From DATFVA01 sp963743325 (lineage in GTDB: Bacteria; Bacteroidota; Ignavibacteria; Ignavibacteriales; Ignavibacteriaceae): a stretch of DNA of 64,000 nt. This document shows positions 61,962 through 64,000 of the stretch, piece after piece. Each line of letters begins with the position of its first letter. Position 1 is the first letter of the stretch. The translations under genes were made by a program, and so were the position numbers. The DNA lies in the NCBI GenBank assembly GCA_963743325.1, contig CAVUOZ010000008.1, forward strand, positions 186,001 to 250,000, in the 5' to 3' direction. The notes beneath the pieces are model-generated. The model did not search any database. It saw nothing but the letters and a program-made list of their open reading frames with translations, and was not told where the DNA came from.

Positions 61962-63517
61962 TGAAACCATTAATTTGTATCTACTGTGAAGGAACAGAAC
62001 TAAAAGCAGCCGTACTCTCAGCAGAGAACGGAAAGCTTAAAGTGCTAAAAACGGCATCTACCGATGTTGTTCAAAAGCCGGCTTTAGCAACAGATGACAC
62101 TCTGGGCAATCTCCAGCTCGACACTGAAGATCTTCAGATAGAAGGGTTGAGAAAAGGAACCGGACCCGTTAGTGCCCCACAAGCCGAATCAACATCTCTC
62201 GCTTTAATGAGTGATGCCCTTTCGGGAATAAATCTTAATAATGCTCAATTTATTCCGGCATTAACAGAACCAGCCATTTTCTACCACGTATTTGAAGGTT
62301 CCAAGTTTCCCAAATCGGCAAAGGTGACCCAGGAAATCATCAATGACATTCAGGAAGCGAAAAATGTATCCATAGATAGTGAGAATCTTGGATATATCGA
62401 GTTGTCAGACAAATCTCTTTTGTCTGTTTTTCTGGGTGGCGAGGTAAGTTGCATTAAGTTTATTAATGCTCTGGCGCGTTACAATAACAAGAGGTATTAC
62501 AAAATACCGACTGTGAAAAGCGCTGAAATATCACTTGCCTACTACGTTTCAAAAAGAAAAAAATTCTTCCCTGATGATAATTCTCTTATCGTTTACATAG
62601 GGAAAGAATATAGTAAACTTATCTTTCTTCATGGAAGAAAATTGAAACACATTGGTACTACCCTGGATATTGGGACATCCAATCTTCATACTTATGATGT
62701 TTACTTCTCCAAGATATTGCTTGAAATGGAGAACGGCGGGATATCTTCGCTTGACAATATAATCGTCTGCGGAGAAGATGATTCTGAAAATCTCATCTTA
62801 TCTTTCTACGGAACATTTCCAGAAGCAAATGTCTCCCGGCTTGAGTTTGATGATCTTGATCTTTCCTCACTCGATGAGGAAACAAAATCAAGATTTTCTG
62901 CATTCAGTGTTCCAATTGCAGTCGGAACAGAATTTATATCGGAGCAGGAAGAAGGAACAAAAGGAATAAATCTCCTGCCTAAATATGTAAAAGAAGATCA
63001 AAAGTTTATTCAATTTGCATGGCATGGCTACCTGATGCTTCCCGTTCTTTTCATTGCTGCATTATTTATGACTCAGTCAATTCTTAAAAACCATCTTGAG
63101 CTTGGCGATTTAGATCAGCAGATAACAGAAGAAACAATCTCCATGCGACAGAACCAGGAGATCCTCAACGACATTTCCCAGCTGAAAACAAAAATAGAAG
63201 GGTTTGATCAAACTCAGGCTATTCTTGATTCTGCATCTCTTGGAACAGGTGTATGGACGGATGTTCTACAAAATATTTCGGACTTCTTTGCTACAAGGCA
63301 TAATCTCTGGCTTACCCAGCTTTCTGTTGACGGCAATAAGGATGTTGTACTAATAGGTTATGCTATCAATAAAGAAGTGGTTACACGTTTTGCTTACTCA
63401 CTTGAAAATGCAACTCTAAAAAGCATGGTATTTGAAGCATTGCGTGATGAAAATGCTTACAAGTTTACTATCAGTTTTAGTTTATTAAATAATAATAAGA
63501 AGAGCGTAGTACAATGA
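61961..63517 (+). CDS. PilM-PilN-like fusion (GspL-like) pilus assembly protein
   Basis: 518 residues. Residues about 1-345 look like an actin-type PilM domain: an initial ICIYCEGTELKAAVLS strand pair, NSLIVYIGKEYSKLIFLHGR and KHIGTTLDIG as the second phosphate loop. A single membrane helix follows (GYLMLPVLFIAALFM, about 355-375), a coiled coil (LGDLDQQITEETISMRQNQE), then a ferredoxin-like PilN periplasmic part (WLTQLSVDGNKDVVLIGYAI). One polypeptide thus carries both proteins, the arrangement of GspL. It probably links the ATPase to the periplasmic PilO. The stop is overlapped by the next ATG. Confidence 0.78.
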   Translation: MKPLICIYCEGTELKAAVLSAENGKLKVLKTASTDVVQKPALATDDTLGNLQLDTEDLQIEGLRKGTGPVSAPQAESTSLALMSDALSGINLNNAQFIPALTEPAIFYHVFEGSKFPKSAKVTQEIINDIQEAKNVSIDSENLGYIELSDKSLLSVFLGGEVSCIKFINALARYNNKRYYKIPTVKSAEISLAYYVSKRKKFFPDDNSLIVYIGKEYSKLIFLHGRKLKHIGTTLDIGTSNLHTYDVYFSKILLEMENGGISSLDNIIVCGEDDSENLILSFYGTFPEANVSRLEFDDLDLSSLDEETKSRFSAFSVPIAVGTEFISEQEEGTKGINLLPKYVKEDQKFIQFAWHGYLMLPVLFIAALFMTQSILKNHLELGDLDQQITEETISMRQNQEILNDISQLKTKIEGFDQTQAILDSASLGTGVWTDVLQNISDFFATRHNLWLTQLSVDGNKDVVLIGYAINKEVVTRFAYSLENATLKSMVFEALRDENAYKFTISFSLLNNNKKSVVQ

Positions 63518-64000
63518 ACAGAAAAGTAAAAAGCACTCTCGGCTTGGTCGCTTTGCTTATATTTATACTAGTTGTGGGCGGCGTATATATCCTGGTATTC
63601 CAGAGGGGCGATCTCAACGAAAGAAAAACCAAACTCGATGAGATGAAGGCACATTCTTATAACACAGCTGATCTGAAAGATCAATACCAGGATTTGCAGG
63701 AACGGGCAGCAGTTCTTGATTCCGTATTGGCCGCAAGGAAATTCAACATTCCTAAAGACTTATCATCCATAAAATTCTATGATTTTGTGAATGATTTGAG
63801 CAACAGCTATTCTCCTCAAACCACAATAGATATAGAATATGCAGACACGCAACCTGACAAAAACTTCTTCTACCACGAATATAAATTAAGTGGCGGCGGA
63901 GCATACAATGATGTCTGGCGTCTTATCTATGCGATTGAGCAAAGCAAAGAGCTGAAGAAAATAAAATCAGCTTCTCTTAGTAATCTCATCAAAACAGATG
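63514..64000 (+). CDS. PilO-like pilus alignment protein (cut by window edge)
   Basis: Translated by hand from the ATG at 63514, which overlaps the preceding stop (ATGA): 162 codons to the window end. A membrane helix at residues about 10-28 (LVALLIFILVVGGVYILVF) is followed by a coiled coil (LNERKTKLDEMKAHSYN to LQERAAVLDSVLAARKF) and the beginning of a ferredoxin-like domain (YHEYKLSGGGAYNDVWRLIY), where PilO/GspM match. It partners PilN in the periplasm. The secretin and other genes are expected beyond the edge. Confidence 0.75.
   Translation, partial: MNRKVKSTLGLVALLIFILVVGGVYILVFQRGDLNERKTKLDEMKAHSYNTADLKDQYQDLQERAAVLDSVLAARKFNIPKDLSSIKFYDFVNDLSNSYSPQTTIDIEYADTQPDKNFFYHEYKLSGGGAYNDVWRLIYAIEQSKELKKIKSASLSNLIKTD

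Overview
The window looks like chromosomal DNA of an AT-rich member of the Ignavibacteria (Bacteroidetes/Chlorobi side). The main reasons are at least five secreted proteins ending in the Ignavibacteria-style type IX secretion (T9SS) type A sorting domain (QNYPNPFNP followed by GREVxTLVN and SGVYFYR motifs), two candidate promoters of the Bacteroidetes type (TTG-N20-TAnnTTTG), and gene orders common in that group. No rRNA or tRNA gene, CRISPR array or complete mobile element was seen.

Layout. 1-2.4 kb (minus): the N-terminal part of mfd, cut by the window edge, then an AbiEii-type nucleotidyltransferase with its small partner. 2.7-7.7 kb (minus): an origin-proximal type operon mnmE-mnmG-rsmG-murQ with two parS-like sites between mnmE and mnmG. 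8.1-14.3 kb (plus): a chaperone island hsp20, dnaJ-like, htpG, clpB. 14.4-21.7 kb: mixed housekeeping genes (HisH-like pseudo-amidotransferase, MscS channel, metallophosphoesterase, Mut7-C protein, aspS, pyrimidine nucleoside phosphorylase). 21.9-22.15 kb: an IS110-family transposase remnant. 23.2-31.2 kb: a haem operon, ccsA/hemX-like, hemA, hemC, a lipoprotein, a TetR-HemD fusion, hemE, a GxxExxY nuclease-like cassette and hemN. 31.5-36.5 kb: three T9SS cargo genes. 36.5-44.5 kb: an ATP-grasp protein, an M14-like peptidase, then hemG, a four-helix-bundle cassette, hemB, a YjbR protein, a duplicated periplasmic protein and an aldo/keto reductase. 44.5-51.6 kb (minus): T9SS and lipoprotein genes, several with single-base frame disruptions. 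52.5-64 kb (plus): two large polytopic membrane proteins around a pilin-like gene, followed by a type IV pilus/type II secretion-like operon (PilC/GspF, PilB/GspE, PilT, PilM-PilN fusion, PilO) that runs off the end.

Function. Seven steps of C5-type haem synthesis are encoded within 20 kb (hemA, hemB, hemC, hemD as a fusion, hemE, hemN, hemG); hemL and hemH are not in the window. The haem cluster has been entered twice by small genes framed by inverted repeats (GxxExxY and four-helix bundle). The most unusual gene is the continuous TetR-HemD fusion, which physically joins a DNA-binding repressor to the uroporphyrinogen-III synthase domain inside the haem operon. The pilus locus is unusual in its pilin-like protein, which lacks the Glu5 of classical type IV pilins, and in its GspL-like PilM-PilN fusion.
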